A stretch of DNA of 64,000 nucleotides, taken from positions 1,240,001 through 1,304,000 of the forward strand of contig NZ_CP046908.1 in assembly GCF_009789575.1 (NCBI RefSeq), in the 5' to 3' direction. Shown here piece by piece: positions 1 through 7,813 of the stretch; within the stretch, counting starts at the first letter, position 1; each line of letters starts with the position of its first letter. The notes beneath the pieces were generated by a model. It worked only from the letters and a program-made list of their open reading frames with translations, was not told where the DNA came from and did no database searches. A program made the position numbers and the translations under genes. The stretch comes from Stappia indica. GTDB taxonomy: Bacteria; Pseudomonadota; Alphaproteobacteria; Rhizobiales; Stappiaceae.

Positions 1-974
1 CGCGGCGACATCGCCGCCTTGTAGGATCGTTCCTCGGTCAGTGCGCTGTAGATATCGGCAATGGTGACGATGCGGGTCAGCGGTCCGATCGAGCTGCCGC
101 CGATGCCGTTGGGATATCCGCTGCCGTCGAGAAACTCGTGATGGTCGCGCACCGCCTGGATGACCTCGACCGCGCTGCGGCCGCCACGCTGAAGCGCAAA
201 GGCCCCGCGGGCCGGGTGAGTGTTGATCAGCCGCTTTTCCCCATCGCTGAGCGGGCCGTCCTTTTCCAGGACGGTGATCGGGATGAACAGCTTCCCGACA
301 TCGTGCAACAGGCACGTCTCGGTGATCATCGCGATATCCGTGTCATGCAGCCCCAGGAACTGGCCGAAGGCACTTCCATTGCCCGCAACGCTCAGCATGT
401 GACGACAGGTGCCGCTGTGATGCAGCTTCACCGCGTCGAGCCAACCGCCGAGCCCCTCCCGGCGCGTCGCCTCGCTGATCGCCCGGGTGGTCGCGTCGAG
501 GATCTCGGGCGGCAACGGCCGGTCGGCACGCATGGCGGCGCCGATCTGGCGATACAGCACGTCGCCGTTCTCGATCGCCTTGGCCACCTGGGGAGAGCGC
601 CCCGCGAGGTGGATCGCCAGGTCTCTGTTGAGAATGGACTGCACTGCCGTGCGGATATCGCCCGGCGGCCGAAAACTCGGAATGATCCTCTCGATCCCGA
701 GCGCCTCTGCCTGGACCAGCCCTGCCCGGCCGCTGCACGGAGCAACGTAGATCGTGTCGCTCTTGCGACGCTCCTCGGGGAGGATCGAGGCAAGCAAAGA
801 CACCTCGCTCTGGCGTCGCAGAGAACTGTGGAGGATCACGACGCGGGCGTCCGCGAGCTGATCGGCATTCGCGGTGGCAAGCGGGATACGCGCAACCTTG
901 AAGGCGAGCGCCAATGCATTGGCGAATGCCGGCTCTGCGTTGTCCTGGTCCAGGAGAATGATGACGTCGATCAT
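1..974 (-). CDS. HD-GYP domain protein, C-terminus cut by window edge
   Basis: Translating the minus strand from the ATG at 974 gives an uninterrupted 324-codon frame running off the left edge. The last ~170 residues carry HD-GYP hallmarks: an HHSGTC segment, HDVGKLFIP (the HD metal motif) and HHEFLDGSGYP, the HHExxDGSGYP signature. The family hydrolyses cyclic-di-GMP, so a role in motility or lifestyle switching is expected. The first ~120 residues (MIDVIILLDQDN...) look like a degenerate receiver or other alpha/beta domain without an obvious phospho-acceptor context. It lies downstream of dksA, 211 nt away, on the same strand, with a terminator between. Catalytic activity is inferred from the motifs, not shown. 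Confidence 0.85.
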   Translation of the reverse strand, partial: MIDVIILLDQDNAEPAFANALALAFKVARIPLATANADQLADARVVILHSSLRRQSEVSLLASILPEERRKSDTIYVAPCSGRAGLVQAEALGIERIIPSFRPPGDIRTAVQSILNRDLAIHLAGRSPQVAKAIENGDVLYRQIGAAMRADRPLPPEILDATTRAISEATRREGLGGWLDAVKLHHSGTCRHMLSVAGNGSAFGQFLGLHDTDIAMITETCLLHDVGKLFIPITVLEKDGPLSDGEKRLINTHPARGAFALQRGGRSAVEVIQAVRDHHEFLDGSGYPNGIGGSSIGPLTRIVTIADIYSALTEERSYKAAMSP

Positions 975-990
975 GACAACCGCCAAACTG

Positions 991-1020
991 GAGTGACGCT
1001 GAATTTCCTCTGCGTCACTC
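991..1020 (-). promoter_or_regulatory. Perfect inverted repeat in the leader of the HD-GYP gene
   Basis: GAGTGACGC (991-999) and GCGTCACTC (1012-1020) are exact reverse complements around a 12-nt loop, 17 nt upstream of the HD-GYP ATG. Read on the minus strand, the loop contains AGAGGAA, which resembles a Shine-Dalgarno core but is too far from the start to be the one used. It could be an operator or an mRNA hairpin. There is no T-tract, so it is not a terminator. Confidence 0.5.
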
Positions 1021-1116
1021 TTACCCGGCGCAACTTGTCGAACCCTTAATCAACTCAAACAGAAAATATTAACGAGCTGTGAACGCCGCCCCCTCGCGAG
1101 GCCCCCGCCCGAAATG

Positions 1117-1142
1117 AAAAGGCCCGGACTCTGCCGGGCCTT
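1117..1142 (-). terminator. Rho-independent terminator after dksA
   Basis: GGCCCGG and CCGGGCC (1121-1140) form a GC-rich stem. On the minus strand it is followed by a T-run (AAAA on plus at 1117-1120). It sits 44 nt beyond the dksA stop and should separate dksA from the HD-GYP gene. Confidence 0.75.
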
Positions 1143-1185
1143 GCAAGTTGGTCAGACGAATGCCGTCGGCAATGCCGGTGCGGCA

Positions 1186-1602
1186 TCAGTCGTCGCGATA
1201 AACTTTTTCACGGCGCTCATGGGCTTCCTGCGCTTCAAGCGACAGGGTCGCGATCGGGCGGGCTTCCAGCCGCTTGATGGAAATCGGCTCACCCGTTTCG
1301 ATGCAGTACCCGTAAGATCCGTCCGCGATACGCTCCAGCGCTGCGTCGATCTTTGCGATCAACTTGCGCTGACGGTCGCGGGCCCTGAGCTCGATCGAAC
1401 GATCCGTTTCGGAAGACGCCCGGTCGGCAATATCGGGGTGATTCTGGCTTTCCTCCTGGAGGTTTGCGAGCGTTTCGCGGCTTTCCTTTAGGAGCTCTTC
1501 CTTCCACCGCAAAAGCTTGTTCCGGAAATACTCGCGCTGACGCTCGTTCATGAAAGTCTCGTCCTCGCTGGGACGATACTCGGCATCCAGCTCAACCGTC
1601 AT
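1186..1602 (-). CDS. dksA: RNA polymerase-binding transcription factor DksA
   Basis: 138 aa. DksA binds the secondary channel of RNA polymerase and, with ppGpp, tunes rRNA and amino-acid promoters. The coiled-coil N-terminal half (NERQREYFRNKLLRWKEELL) and the C-terminal segment GYCIETGEPISIKRLEARPIATLSLEAQEAHERREKVY are diagnostic and are in the usual order. The zinc-finger cysteines are mostly replaced: where E. coli DksA has CxxC...CxxC, this one has CxxT...SxxA, so only one Cys remains. This matches zinc-independent DksA forms typical of alphaproteobacteria. It has its own downstream terminator. Confidence 0.93.
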   Translation of the reverse strand: MTVELDAEYRPSEDETFMNERQREYFRNKLLRWKEELLKESRETLANLQEESQNHPDIADRASSETDRSIELRARDRQRKLIAKIDAALERIADGSYGYCIETGEPISIKRLEARPIATLSLEAQEAHERREKVYRDD

Positions 1603-1775
1603 GTTCTACTCCGGCTCCCGTTAGGCCGCGCGGAATATAGCGATCCTGCGGGCGATGGACAACGCCGCCGACGTCGAAAAGTGCGCCAAATTTCTGTAAT
1701 ATTTTTCATATACTTAGACCGGCTGCCTCGAATTTTGGCACAAGTCCGGCCCGATAGGGCGGCATCAGCGGGCGT

Positions 1776-2195
1776 TCAATTCCCGTACAGTCCCAGCTTT
1801 GCCAGCTCCACTTTAGCGCGAAGCTCGATCTCGTCGATCACCTTCTCCAGCGCAGGATTGCCGCTGTCAGCCCGTCGCTCCAGCATCATCGCAAGGCGAT
1901 TGAGCCGCTCCGGCGAAACCCGTCCGGCCAGCAGATCCGCCTTCATTCCCTCCAGCGTGTCGAGCAAGTCGTGGCCCCGCGCCGTCGCCTTGCGCCGGCC
2001 GGTCAACGGGTCGTCCACCTCCTGCAGCGCCAGCAGCGCATCGATGCCGGCAATGCCGCCAGCCCCTCCTGCGGAAGAGGCACTCTCCGAACGTCCCGTG
2101 CCGCCGAGATCGAAACTCGAACCCGAACCGTCGGTCCGCTTCTTCTGGTTTCGTCCGCCGACCCCGGACAGGGGCGCGTAGCCTGAAATTCTCAT
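1776..2195 (-). CDS. fliX: Flagellar assembly regulator FliX
   Basis: 139 aa from the ATG at 2195, which begins MRISGYAPLSGVGG, the conserved FliX N-terminus. The longer in-frame opening upstream is rejected because homologues start at this motif. In Caulobacter FliX is a membrane-associated trans-acting factor that couples early basal-body assembly to FlbD/sigma-54-dependent late flagellar transcription. The C-terminal half (LLALQEVDDPLTGRRKAT...LEKVIDEIELRAKVELAKLGLY) is the conserved region. It is divergent from flgI, the arrangement also known in Caulobacter. Confidence 0.9.
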   Translation of the reverse strand: MRISGYAPLSGVGGRNQKKRTDGSGSSFDLGGTGRSESASSAGGAGGIAGIDALLALQEVDDPLTGRRKATARGHDLLDTLEGMKADLLAGRVSPERLNRLAMMLERRADSGNPALEKVIDEIELRAKVELAKLGLYGN

Positions 2196-2253
2196 GGTCG
2201 AAAACCGGATCCTGCTGGAGGAACTCTCAAGGCTACACAATTTTCCGAGTTGG

Positions 2254-2269
2254 TAAACGAAGCGTTAAC
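2254..2269. promoter_or_regulatory. CtrA-like box in the fliX-flgI divergent region
   Basis: TAAA-N7-TTAAC (2254-2257, 2265-2269) differs by one base from the alphaproteobacterial CtrA consensus TTAA-N7-TTAAC. It lies between the divergent fliX and flgI starts. The match is by eye. CtrA control of early flagellar genes is known in Caulobacter; here it is inference. Confidence 0.4.
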
Positions 2270-2270
2270 A

Positions 2271-2291
2271 ACCCGGCAAATCCTGCCGGGT
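2271..2291. promoter_or_regulatory. Perfect hairpin in the fliX-flgI intergenic region
   Basis: ACCCGGCA and TGCCGGGT pair perfectly around a 5-nt loop (AATCC), two bases after the CtrA-like box. There is no T-run in either direction. It could be a regulator site or leader structure. The rest of the 273-nt intergenic region is AT-rich towards flgI (2330-2375), as expected for a promoter. Confidence 0.4.
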
Positions 2292-2468
2292 GAGCCGATG
2301 CGGATCATCGCAGACCTGCGCGCCATATGAAAGGCAAATTAAATTCTTTCATTGAAAACAATTAGATAAGAAATATGTCACAGCAGCAGACATTCTGGCA
2401 CGCCGCTCGCATAAGGAAACGCGGGCAAGCCGCCCACGCCATCTGTCGAGCGATCGAGACACGCAAGA

Positions 2469-3614
2469 ATGACCCTGCCCGGCCTCCTTTCACGCCTCTC
2501 CGGCCTCCTGCAGATCCTCTGCCTGGCCTGGACGCTCGCCCTTGTGATGATGCTGGCAACCCCGGCAAGCGCCGCTTCGCGGATCAAGGACATCGCGGAT
2601 TTCGAAGGCATTCGCGACAACCAGCTGATCGGCTACGGCCTCGTGGTCGGCCTGCAGGGCACCGGCGACAGCCTGCGCAATGCACCGTTCACCCGGCAGA
2701 GCCTGGAGGCCATGCTCGAGCGCCTCGGCGTCAACACCCGCGGCTTCAACCTGAACACCCAGAACGTGGCGGCCGTCATGGTCACCGCGAACCTGCCGGC
2801 ATTTTCTACCCAGGGCACCCGGATCGACGTTTCGGTCAGCGCCCTTGGCGATGCCGACAGCCTGCAGGGCGGCACGCTGCTGGTGACGCCGCTGCTCGGC
2901 GCCGACGGCGAGGTCTATGCCATCGCGCAGGGCCCGCTCGCCATCGGTGGCTTCTCGGCACAGGGCGACGCGGCCTCGGTCGTGCGCGGCGTGCCGACTT
3001 CCGGCCGGATCGCCAACGGCGCCCTCGTGGAGCGCGAGATCGACTTCAAGCTGGCCTCGATGACCAGCCTGCGCCTTGCCCTGCGCAACCCAGACCTCAC
3101 CACCGCCCGCCGCATGGCCCTGGCGGTCAACGAGCTGATCGGCCTGCCCACCGCCGAGCCGCTGGACCCGGCGACCGTTCGCATCGACCTGCCGCGCCAG
3201 TTCAACGGCAACATCGTCGACCTTTTGACCGACATCGAGCAGCTGATCATCGAGCCCGACCTGCCGGCCCGCATCGTCATCGACGAAAATTCCGGCATCA
3301 TCGTCATGGGCCAGAACGTCAAGGTCTCCACCGTTGCGATCGCGCAAGGAAACCTGACGGTCACCGTCGCGGAAAGCCCGGAAGTCGTGCAACCGCTGCC
3401 CTTCGCGAACGGCCAGACAGCATTCGAGCCGCGCACCGACATCCTTGTCGACGACCAGAGCGACAACAAGCTGGCGGTCGTGCGGGAGTCTGTGACGCTG
3501 CAGCAGCTGGTCGACGGCCTCAACGCCCTCGGCATCGGTCCCCGCGACATGATCTCGATCCTGCAGGCGATCAAGGCCGCCGGCGCGCTCCAGGCCGAAA
3601 TCGAGGTGATGTGA
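2469..3614 (+). CDS. flgI: Flagellar P-ring protein FlgI
   Basis: 381 aa. FlgI polymerises in the periplasm around the rod to form the P-ring bushing. The N-terminus is a Sec signal peptide (hydrophobic LALVMMLATP, then ASA before SRIKDIADFEGIRDNQLIGYG). The mature start RIKDIADFEGIRDNQLIGYGLVVGL, the GTGDS segment, and the C-terminal LVDGLNALGIGPRDMISILQAIKAAGALQAE are strongly conserved family signatures. Length is normal. The stop overlaps the ATG of the rod-binding gene (TGATG), so the two are translationally coupled. Confidence 0.96.
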   Translation: MTLPGLLSRLSGLLQILCLAWTLALVMMLATPASAASRIKDIADFEGIRDNQLIGYGLVVGLQGTGDSLRNAPFTRQSLEAMLERLGVNTRGFNLNTQNVAAVMVTANLPAFSTQGTRIDVSVSALGDADSLQGGTLLVTPLLGADGEVYAIAQGPLAIGGFSAQGDAASVVRGVPTSGRIANGALVEREIDFKLASMTSLRLALRNPDLTTARRMALAVNELIGLPTAEPLDPATVRIDLPRQFNGNIVDLLTDIEQLIIEPDLPARIVIDENSGIIVMGQNVKVSTVAIAQGNLTVTVAESPEVVQPLPFANGQTAFEPRTDILVDDQSDNKLAVVRESVTLQQLVDGLNALGIGPRDMISILQAIKAAGALQAEIEVM

Positions 3615-3946
3615 TGAGCATGCCCGGCATCGACACCGTCCTCGCCGGCGCCCAGGGCCTCTACGCCGCCAAGGGCGGCGCCCTCAACGCCAACCCGGCA
3701 AATCCTGCCGCCCTGACCCGCGAAAACGCCGAGCAGTTCGAGGCCGTGTTCTTGAACACCATGTTCCAGACCATGTTCGCCGGCCTGGAAGAAGGCGGCG
3801 CCTGGGGCAGCGACACCGGCTCCGAAGCCTGGAGCGGAATGCTGGTCGAACAATACGCCAACACCATCGCCAAGGCCGGGGGCATCGGCATCGCCGACTC
3901 GGTCCAGCGAGAACTTCTTGCCCTTCAGGAGACGGCCGGACAATGA
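3614..3946 (+). CDS. Rod-binding protein (FlgJ N-terminal-like)
   Basis: 110 aa. It matches the FlgJ N-terminal rod-binding domain: ENAEQFEAVFLNTMFQTMFAGLEEG, SDTGSEAWSGMLVEQYANTIAKAGGIGIADSV. There is no muramidase domain, as is usual in alphaproteobacteria, where the peptidoglycan hydrolase is a separate protein. It is expected to cap the growing rod in the periplasm. Its ATG overlaps the flgI stop. Its own stop overlaps the next start by 4 nt, so flgI, this gene and the FlgN-like gene form one operon. Confidence 0.88.
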   Translation: MSMPGIDTVLAGAQGLYAAKGGALNANPANPAALTRENAEQFEAVFLNTMFQTMFAGLEEGGAWGSDTGSEAWSGMLVEQYANTIAKAGGIGIADSVQRELLALQETAGQ

Positions 3947-4440
3947 GCCTCGACACCAAACAGCTCGCAGAAATTGCCCCAGAGTTCTTTTCCGGCTCGA
4001 TAGCCGACCGCCAGGCGGCGGAAGCCACCTGCAACCGCCTCGAAGCCGCGATGGGGGACCTCCTGGCCGTCATCGAGCGCGAGACCGAGTTGGTTCGCCT
4101 CGGCAAGCTGGACGCGGCCGGCGACCTCCAGCCGGAGAAGGCAAAGCTCGTCAGCATCTACATGCGCGGCATGACCTTCGTGCGCGACCAGACCACCTCG
4201 CTCGGCAACCTCGCCCCCGAGGCTGTCGACCGGCTGAAGCGGCGCCATGCGGAGTTCCAGCCGGTGCTGCGCATCAACCTGGCGGTGCTGGCCACGGCCC
4301 GCGAGGTTGCGGACAACCTCTTGCGCAAGGTGGCGCAAGGGGCGGCAAGCACCCGCACGCCCTCCACCTATGGCCCCGGCGGCAGCGCTCCGCGCACGCC
4401 CGCCCTGGCCGACGGCATCGCCGTCAACCGGGCGCTCTGA
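3943..4440 (+). CDS. FlgN-like flagellar export chaperone
   Basis: 165 aa, start overlapping the preceding stop (ATGA). The predicted all-helical body (NRLEAAMGDLLAVIERETELVRLGKLDAAGDLQPEKAKLVSIY) resembles FlgN-type chaperones, which keep the hook-filament junction proteins FlgK and FlgL unfolded for type III export. The C-terminal ~35 residues are low-complexity (ASTRTPSTYGPGGSAPRTP). The family assignment rests on size, the ELV...L..EK pattern and operon position behind flgI; sequence identity to enterobacterial FlgN is expected to be low. Confidence 0.65.
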   Translation: MSLDTKQLAEIAPEFFSGSIADRQAAEATCNRLEAAMGDLLAVIERETELVRLGKLDAAGDLQPEKAKLVSIYMRGMTFVRDQTTSLGNLAPEAVDRLKRRHAEFQPVLRINLAVLATAREVADNLLRKVAQGAASTRTPSTYGPGGSAPRTPALADGIAVNRAL

Positions 4441-4795
4441 CTCCCTTCCGTTTCCCTTCGCGTCAGCCCCGGATCCAGTCCCGCCGCCCGCGCCCATGCG
4501 CGGGCGGCGCTGTCGTTTGGCGCGGAGCCTTGGTCCTGCCTGTTAACTCTGACGGAACGAATCAGGATCAGACCGCATCAAGCGCAAAACCTAATGAATT
4601 CGTTAACACGGGATTCACAGTTTTCCGATAAGATGCTTGCCACGATATGGAAGTTGATCCTCCTGAATGCAGTCGATCGACCTGCGTATCGAAGAACCTG
4701 AACAAGGTTAATGTGTGAAAGGCGATATGCTCGACGAACGACGTTGATACCGGGCGCGTGGCGTTCGCGGATATGTCCGGTGGAGAGGTAAGCAA
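4441..4795. other. 355-nt intergenic region with hairpin and CtrA-like box
   Basis: No convincing gene. It holds the hairpin at 4483-4508, an AT-rich stretch (4540-4700), and TAAT-N7-TTAAC at 4592-4607, a one-to-two mismatch CtrA-like box about 190 nt upstream of the flaG-like gene. GAGAGG at 4783-4788 is the likely ribosome-binding site for that gene. Confidence 0.4.
4483..4508 (+). terminator. Terminator-like hairpin after the flgI operon
   Basis: An 11-bp perfect stem (GCCGCCCGCGC / GCGCGGGCGGC) with a CCAT loop lies 43 nt after the FlgN-like stop. It is followed by GCTGTCGTTT, only weakly T-rich, so termination may be partial. Confidence 0.55.
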
Positions 4796-5161
4796 ATGGA
4801 AGCGACACCTATCAGGACTGCGTCCTATACGCTCGTGCCGACGGCGCCGAGACCTTCGGAGGCCAGCGCATCCCCGGCCGCGCGAACGGACGTACCTCCC
4901 GAGAAGGCGGTGCAGCCGCCGAACGAGACAGCGGCAAGCCGCCCGGCGGCCGAGAACAGCTTCGCCAAGGCCGAGGCCAACATCAAGCGCGAGGAATTTC
5001 GCGACAAGGTCACCGATTCCATCGTCTTCCGGGCGGTCGACCTGACCACCGGCGAGGTGGTGCAGCAGATCCCGGAGGAATCGATCCTGCGGCTGCGCCG
5101 GGCATTCGCCGAGACGACCCAGAAGAACATGACCGGCCTCTCCTTCAGCCGCAGCCTTTGA
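4796..5161 (+). CDS. FlaG-like flagellar protein
   Basis: 121 aa. The first ~60 residues are Ala/Pro-rich and disordered. The rest (DSIVFRAVDLTTGEVVQQIPEESILRLRRAFAET) matches the FlaG domain pattern (V.D..TGEV..QIP...L). FlaG proteins influence filament length in other bacteria, but their mechanism is poorly defined. It lies between the flagellar basal-body operon and the glycosylation gene. A hairpin pair ending in TTTT follows the stop. Confidence 0.65.
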   Translation: MEATPIRTASYTLVPTAPRPSEASASPAARTDVPPEKAVQPPNETAASRPAAENSFAKAEANIKREEFRDKVTDSIVFRAVDLTTGEVVQQIPEESILRLRRAFAETTQKNMTGLSFSRSL

Positions 5162-5167
5162 CGAGAC

Positions 5168-5209
5168 GCGGGGCGTACGCTCGCCCCGCCGGCACCCCGC
5201 AGGGGTTTT
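5168..5209 (+). terminator. Double hairpin terminator after the flaG-like gene
   Basis: GCGGGGCG/CGCCCCGC (5168-5175, 5182-5189) is followed by CCCC-GCA-GGGG (5195-5205) and TTTT (5206-5209). It lies 6 nt after the stop. Confidence 0.6.
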
Positions 5210-5256
5210 CGAATCGGCTATAGTCCGCGCTCACTGACCTCGAGCCGGACACGCGG

Positions 5257-7080
5257 ATGCCGCCCTCCCCCCAGACGATCCTGGACCAGATGCGCAAGGC
5301 GCTGCTCCTGCAGCGCGACGGAAAGTCGGCGCGCGCGCGGCCGATCTACGAAAAGCTCCTCAAGCAGGACCCCGGCAATGCCGAGGCGACCAGCCTGCTC
5401 GGCCTTTGCTTTCTCGAGCAGGGCTATCCGAAGCGCGCTGTCGCCCTCTTCGAGCGCGCCATCTCCCTTGCCCCCAGCGAACCGCGCTACCGGATCAACC
5501 TGATCGATGCGCTCGAGGCGCTTGGCGACACCGAGGCATTGCTCGCCGCCTCGTCGCAGGCCGCAAACGCGATCCCCGACCCGGCCCTGCTGCATCGCCA
5601 GGCCAGGCTCTTCAGCCGGGCGGGCCGGTTGCCGGAAGCTCTGGCCGCCTATGACGCAGCCTTGCGCGCGGCGGCCAACGCCCTTCCCGACAATCTCGAC
5701 ATGCTGGTGGAGTTCGGCCAGACGCTGATCCTGGCCGGCAAGCACGAGGAAGCCGTCCGCGTGCTGCAGTTCGCAGTCTCGTCCGCACCGGAGCACCGCC
5801 TCGCCCTTCTCAGCCTTGCCGATGCGCTGAACCAGCTGCACCGCGGCGATGAGGCGCTCGAGCTCCTGCTCGGCAGGTCGGATGCCTTCGAGGCAGAGAC
5901 CGACGCCGCCTACCGGCTGAGCCTTGCCAATGCGCTCTGGAGCACCGGCGACTATGCCAGGGCGCTCTCCGAGACCGACCGTGCGATCGCGCTCGGCATC
6001 GGCGGCAGCGATGCGCGCCTGCTGCGCGGCAAGGCGCTCTATCATCTCGGTCGCTTCCCGCAGGCCGTCAAGGAGCTGGAGCAGGCACTGGCCATCGACC
6101 CCGCTCGCCACGAGACGGCGATGACGCTCGGCCTCGCCTGCCTTGCCAGCGGTGATCTGGCGCGCGGCTGGAAGCTCGCGGAGCGCCGCGTCGAGGCAAA
6201 TCTCAAGGGACTGATCCAGCGCCGCTTCTCGCGCCCGACATGGCAGGGCGAGCCGCTTGCCGGCAAGACCCTGATGATCTGGGACGACCAGGGCATCGGC
6301 GACGTGTTGCGATCCGCATCCATGTTTGCCGAACTGGCGGAGCAGGCAGGCCGGCTGATCGTCGAATGCCATCCCAAGCTGGTGCCGCTGCTTGCACGCA
6401 ATTTTCCGCAAGTGACCGTGCGCCAACGCGGCCATGAGGGCCTCAACGCCTTGATGGGCGGCGAGGACTTCGATTTCCAATGCGCCTTCGGCGGCCTGCC
6501 TGCCCTTCTGCGCCCGGACATCGCCGCTTTTTCGGCAACCGCTGCGACCCTGTCGGCGGACGCAGGGCGCGTCGCGGCCTTGCAGGAACGCGCGCCGCTC
6601 TGCACCCCGCGGCCGAAGGTCGGGCTGTCCTGGACCAGCGGCAACCGTGTCGGCCAACGCGGCCGTTCCTATCTTGCCCTGGAAGACCTGCTCCCGCTGC
6701 TCGCCATCGAGGAGGTCGATTTCGTCCTTCTCGATTATACCGACCGCACTGCGGAGATCGCGGCGCTGCAGGAGCGAACGGCCTTCACCCTGCACCGGTG
6801 GGACGATCTCGACCTGTTCGACGACCTGGAGACCGTCGCCGCGCTGACCGCCTGCATGGATCTCGTCATCTCGGCGAACACGTCCGTCGCCGACATGTCG
6901 GGAGCGCTCGGCGTTCCGACCTGGCGCTTCGGCCCGGTCACCGGAACGATCCTGCTGGGCCAGGAGAACCCGCCCTGGGCACCGGCGACACGCTACCTGC
7001 GGCTCGATCCCGAACGCCCGGCCGCCGATATCGTCCCGCAGCTCGTGGCGGACCTTCGCAACTGGCTCGGCGGCCGCTGA
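5257..7080 (+). CDS. flmG: TPR glycosyltransferase, FlmG-like flagellin glycosyltransferase
   Basis: 607 aa. Residues ~1-300 are tandem TPR units (for example GNAEATSLLGLCFLEQGYPK, ARHETAMTLGLACLASGDLARGWK). Residues ~310-600 form a GT-B/GT9-like domain: MIWDDQGIGDVLRSASMFAELA near the front and VISANTSVADMSGALGVPTW near residue 537, the sugar-nucleotide site of heptosyltransferase-like enzymes. Caulobacter FlmG has the same layout and size: its TPR domain binds flagellins and its GT domain adds a nonulosonic acid. Position beside flagellin genes and neuA/neuB homologues supports the same role here. Specificity is inferred. Confidence 0.7.
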   Translation: MPPSPQTILDQMRKALLLQRDGKSARARPIYEKLLKQDPGNAEATSLLGLCFLEQGYPKRAVALFERAISLAPSEPRYRINLIDALEALGDTEALLAASSQAANAIPDPALLHRQARLFSRAGRLPEALAAYDAALRAAANALPDNLDMLVEFGQTLILAGKHEEAVRVLQFAVSSAPEHRLALLSLADALNQLHRGDEALELLLGRSDAFEAETDAAYRLSLANALWSTGDYARALSETDRAIALGIGGSDARLLRGKALYHLGRFPQAVKELEQALAIDPARHETAMTLGLACLASGDLARGWKLAERRVEANLKGLIQRRFSRPTWQGEPLAGKTLMIWDDQGIGDVLRSASMFAELAEQAGRLIVECHPKLVPLLARNFPQVTVRQRGHEGLNALMGGEDFDFQCAFGGLPALLRPDIAAFSATAATLSADAGRVAALQERAPLCTPRPKVGLSWTSGNRVGQRGRSYLALEDLLPLLAIEEVDFVLLDYTDRTAEIAALQERTAFTLHRWDDLDLFDDLETVAALTACMDLVISANTSVADMSGALGVPTWRFGPVTGTILLGQENPPWAPATRYLRLDPERPAADIVPQLVADLRNWLGGR

Positions 7081-7102
7081 CGGACCGCGCGGGCTCGCGC
7101 CG

Positions 7103-7813
7103 TTACATCTGGATCGGATGCACCGCGAGATTGCGCTGAAGCCGCTCCAGCATCAGTTCGGCAACGGCGATGTCCTGCGGCTCGTCGATCTCGACGACTT
7201 CCTCGTCGCTGGTTTCCCAGAAGCCGATGCGGCCGGTCAGACGGCATCCGGTCTGCTCGAAACTTTCCGTGCGGAACAGGTAGAAGTTGCCGGTCTCGCG
7301 ATAATAGCGGTCCTCGGCCGGGATCTGCTGCCGCATCAGGCGATTGTGCGGATCGTAGAGCGGCTGCGGCTCCGGCATGTTGCGCCAGATATAGTTGCGG
7401 ATGAGCCTTGCCGAAAAGAGCGAGTCGTAGCCGCCTTCCGTGAAGTGCCGGAAGGCATCGGCCAGCGTGTCCTTGCGCCGGACCGGCGAGGTCACCTGCG
7501 GAAACAGCACCGACTGCGGCTTCTCGTCCCGGCACATGTGGGCAATCGCATGATGCAGCGAGGCTTCGGCGGGGGAGGTGTCGGTGGCGAACTCGTCGGG
7601 ACGCAGCACCGGCACCCGCGCTCCGAAGGCGCGCGCGGTGTCGGCGATTTCCTCGCTGTCGGTCGAGACGATGACATCGCGCACGAAGCCGGCGGCCTGC
7701 GCCGCCTCGATGGTCCAGGCGATCAGCGGCTTGCCGAACACCGGCACGAGGTTCTTGCGCGGGATCCCCTTCGAACCGCCGCGGGCAAGCACGATCGCAT
7801 CACAAGTCATCAT
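7103..7813 (-). CDS. neuA: Acylneuraminate cytidylyltransferase-like enzyme (CMP-nonulosonate synthetase)
   Basis: 236 aa. It opens with AIVLARGGSKGIPRKNLVPVFGKPLIAWTI, the nucleotide-binding signature of the NeuA/PseF/KdsB family, followed by VIVSTDSEEIADTA and the FPQVTSPVRR segment. These enzymes activate nonulosonic acids with CTP for glycosyl transfer. No C-terminal phosphatase domain is present. Whether the sugar is pseudaminic, legionaminic or another acid cannot be told from sequence. It overlaps the methyltransferase gene by 4 nt as the last gene of a four-gene minus-strand operon. Confidence 0.82.
   Translation of the reverse strand: MMTCDAIVLARGGSKGIPRKNLVPVFGKPLIAWTIEAAQAAGFVRDVIVSTDSEEIADTARAFGARVPVLRPDEFATDTSPAEASLHHAIAHMCRDEKPQSVLFPQVTSPVRRKDTLADAFRHFTEGGYDSLFSARLIRNYIWRNMPEPQPLYDPHNRLMRQQIPAEDRYYRETGNFYLFRTESFEQTGCRLTGRIGFWETSDEEVVEIDEPQDIAVAELMLERLQRNLAVHPIQM

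Noticed and set aside
138-1049. Plus-strand 303-codon open frame at the left edge
   Set aside because: It is antisense to the HD-GYP coding frame, whose motifs (HDVGK, HHExxDGSGYP) settle the strand.
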